6,776 bases of DNA from NCBI GenBank assembly GCA_021129875.1, contig JAJOKK010000185.1, positions 1 through 6,776 of the forward strand, read 5' to 3'. Positions within the stretch are counted from its first letter, which is position 1. The number at the start of each line of letters is the position of its first letter. The position numbers and the translations under genes were made by a program. The DNA is from Candidatus Bipolaricaulota bacterium. GTDB lineage: Bacteria > Bipolaricaulota > Bipolaricaulia > UBA7950 > UBA9294. The notes below the pieces were generated by a model. That model made no database searches and was not told where the DNA came from. It saw nothing but the letters and a program-made list of their open reading frames with translations. Positions 5,951 through 6,776 of this stretch are shown one piece after another.

Positions 5951-6776
5951 ATAATAAATTATTTATGATTTCTGCAAGTTTTTCCGTTAACCCCTTCAGA
6001 GCTAGCTCGCTCTTTGATAAATACAAATTTGGCTCAATAAGTTCTAGTTCTAAAAGCATTGGCTCTTCTTTTTCGTCAAATAAATAATCTATTCTCATGT
6101 AGACTGGTCTCTCAGTGAATGTGCTTATTATTTGCTTTACAAATTCTTGCTCTTCGGCGCCAATTTGTGTTTCTACATAAGTTCCTCCGTGGTGTTGATG
6201 GACTAAGAAGTTCCCTTCTGCAGGTTTTTTAAGCATTGTGTATACAGGTGTTCCATCTATAACAACAGTTGATTTTTCACCCAATGTTTTGATTGTGCTT
6301 ATATACGGCTGCAGCATAACGCCTTTTGTCCTCAGAATAGGCGCAGCTACTTCAATAACAGAATCTTCATCTTCTCTGTTTACCAAGTATGTGTCTCTCC
6401 CGCTCGCGCTCACCACGGGTTTAATAACAATTTGCTTTACTTCCAAACCCCTTAGCACAGTGATAACTTGGCCGATATTTTCAACAAACGCTACAGGCAC
6501 AATTCGTATTCCTTTAGATTCCAAATCTCGTAAATAATATTTGTTGCTATTGCCAGTAATTACAGCTAGGCTGTTGATCAATTTGCAATATTGCGATATA
6601 TTTCTCATTTTTTGTAAGAATTCGTCTACACGCTGATCGTAATCCCAGCATGAACGTATAATGGCCAGCCTAGCTCGACTGAAATCGTATCCTTCATCGT
6701 CCCATGCAATGATTTCGACTGCATATCCGTTATTTTTAAGTGCTGTTTTCAATGCAAGATCATCCACATATATATT
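5949..6776 (-). CDS. ATP-grasp ligase, DcsG/RimK-like (N-terminus off the right edge)
   Basis: ATP-dependent carboxylate-amine type ligase; the substrate is unknown. 275 residues are visible. The GTG at 6765-6767 is probably not the start, since the frame stays open (N-I-Y before it) to the edge and relatives have about 15-20 more N-terminal residues. Counting from that GTG: VEIIAWDDEGYDFSRARLAIIRSCWDY at 17-43 is the N-terminal signature of the group containing the cycloserine-pathway ligase DcsG; NKYYLRDLESKGIRIVP is at 75-91; ATP-grasp Lys116 lies in VIKPVVSASGRDTYLV; Glu164 in GEKSTVVIDG; a nucleotide-binding loop HHGGTYVE at 192-199; and metal ligands are likely Asp227 (MRIDYL) and the acidic run LLELELIEPNLYL at 238-250. 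The core looks intact. At 33-35% GC in sampled lines it differs sharply from the left-hand genes, which suggests acquisition from another source. It converges on them, with no partner genes visible, so a role in antibiotic or amino-acid-ligand synthesis would be speculation. Confidence 0.9.
   Translation of the reverse strand, partial: NIYVDDLALKTALKNNGYAVEIIAWDDEGYDFSRARLAIIRSCWDYDQRVDEFLQKMRNISQYCKLINSLAVITGNSNKYYLRDLESKGIRIVPVAFVENIGQVITVLRGLEVKQIVIKPVVSASGRDTYLVNREDEDSVIEVAAPILRTKGVMLQPYISTIKTLGEKSTVVIDGTPVYTMLKKPAEGNFLVHQHHGGTYVETQIGAEEQEFVKQIISTFTERPVYMRIDYLFDEKEEPMLLELELIEPNLYLSKSELALKGLTEKLAEIINNLL

Noticed and set aside
5716..6087. Open frame on + strand crossing the palindromic repeat into the ATP-grasp gene
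   Set aside because: It is antisense to the conserved C-terminus of the ATP-grasp protein and partly translates the repeat.

Overview
The window looks like a piece of a bacterial chromosome in which a GC-rich, conserved, mostly housekeeping block (ileS, purA, an S58-family peptidase, all on the + strand) gives way on the right to an unassigned stretch and then to an AT-rich gene on the opposite strand. Hand counts of single 60-base lines give about 63% GC inside ileS (line 1201), 45-55% in the unassigned stretch (lines 5521 and 5641) and 33-35% in the minus-strand gene (lines 6001 and 6421). The isoleucyl-tRNA synthetase is of the long 'type 2' (Thermus/archaeal/eukaryotic-like) kind. Together with moderate-to-high GC and the dispersed intergenic repeats this would suit an environmental, perhaps deep-branching bacterium (Bipolaricaulota/OP1-like is my guess), but the sequence alone does not settle the phylum.

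Layout. 1-2533: 3' four fifths of ileS, running in from off the left edge. 2523-2651: an array of 7-bp repeats in two opposed arms, which supplies the last codons and stop codon of ileS and ends just before the purA ribosome binding site. 2668-3942: complete purA, adenylosuccinate synthetase. 3943-4154: a 212-bp gap with a terminator-like hairpin, a direct repeat, nested inverted repeats and a possible promoter. 4155-5231: complete P1/S58 (DmpA/BapA-like) self-cleaving aminopeptidase. 5232-5745: no gene recognised; one weak open frame and several short hairpins. 5746-5830: a degenerate palindromic repeat of the 'ACCGCAGAG' type. 5831-5948: short AT-rich spacer with a perfect hairpin at the end of the last gene. 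5949-6776 (minus): an ATP-grasp ligase related to the DcsG/RimK-like group, with its N-terminus off the right edge.

The genes do not form one pathway. ileS (translation) and purA (the IMP to adenylosuccinate step of AMP synthesis) are core functions that may be transcribed together across the repeat array. The peptidase has its own leader and probably its own promoter. The ATP-grasp gene converges on this block from a differently composed segment and is the best candidate for acquired DNA. I do not see an obvious new multi-gene system. The most unusual features are the heptad inverted array built into the ileS terminus, the second palindromic repeat, the unexplained 5232-5745 stretch, and the composition boundary beside it.
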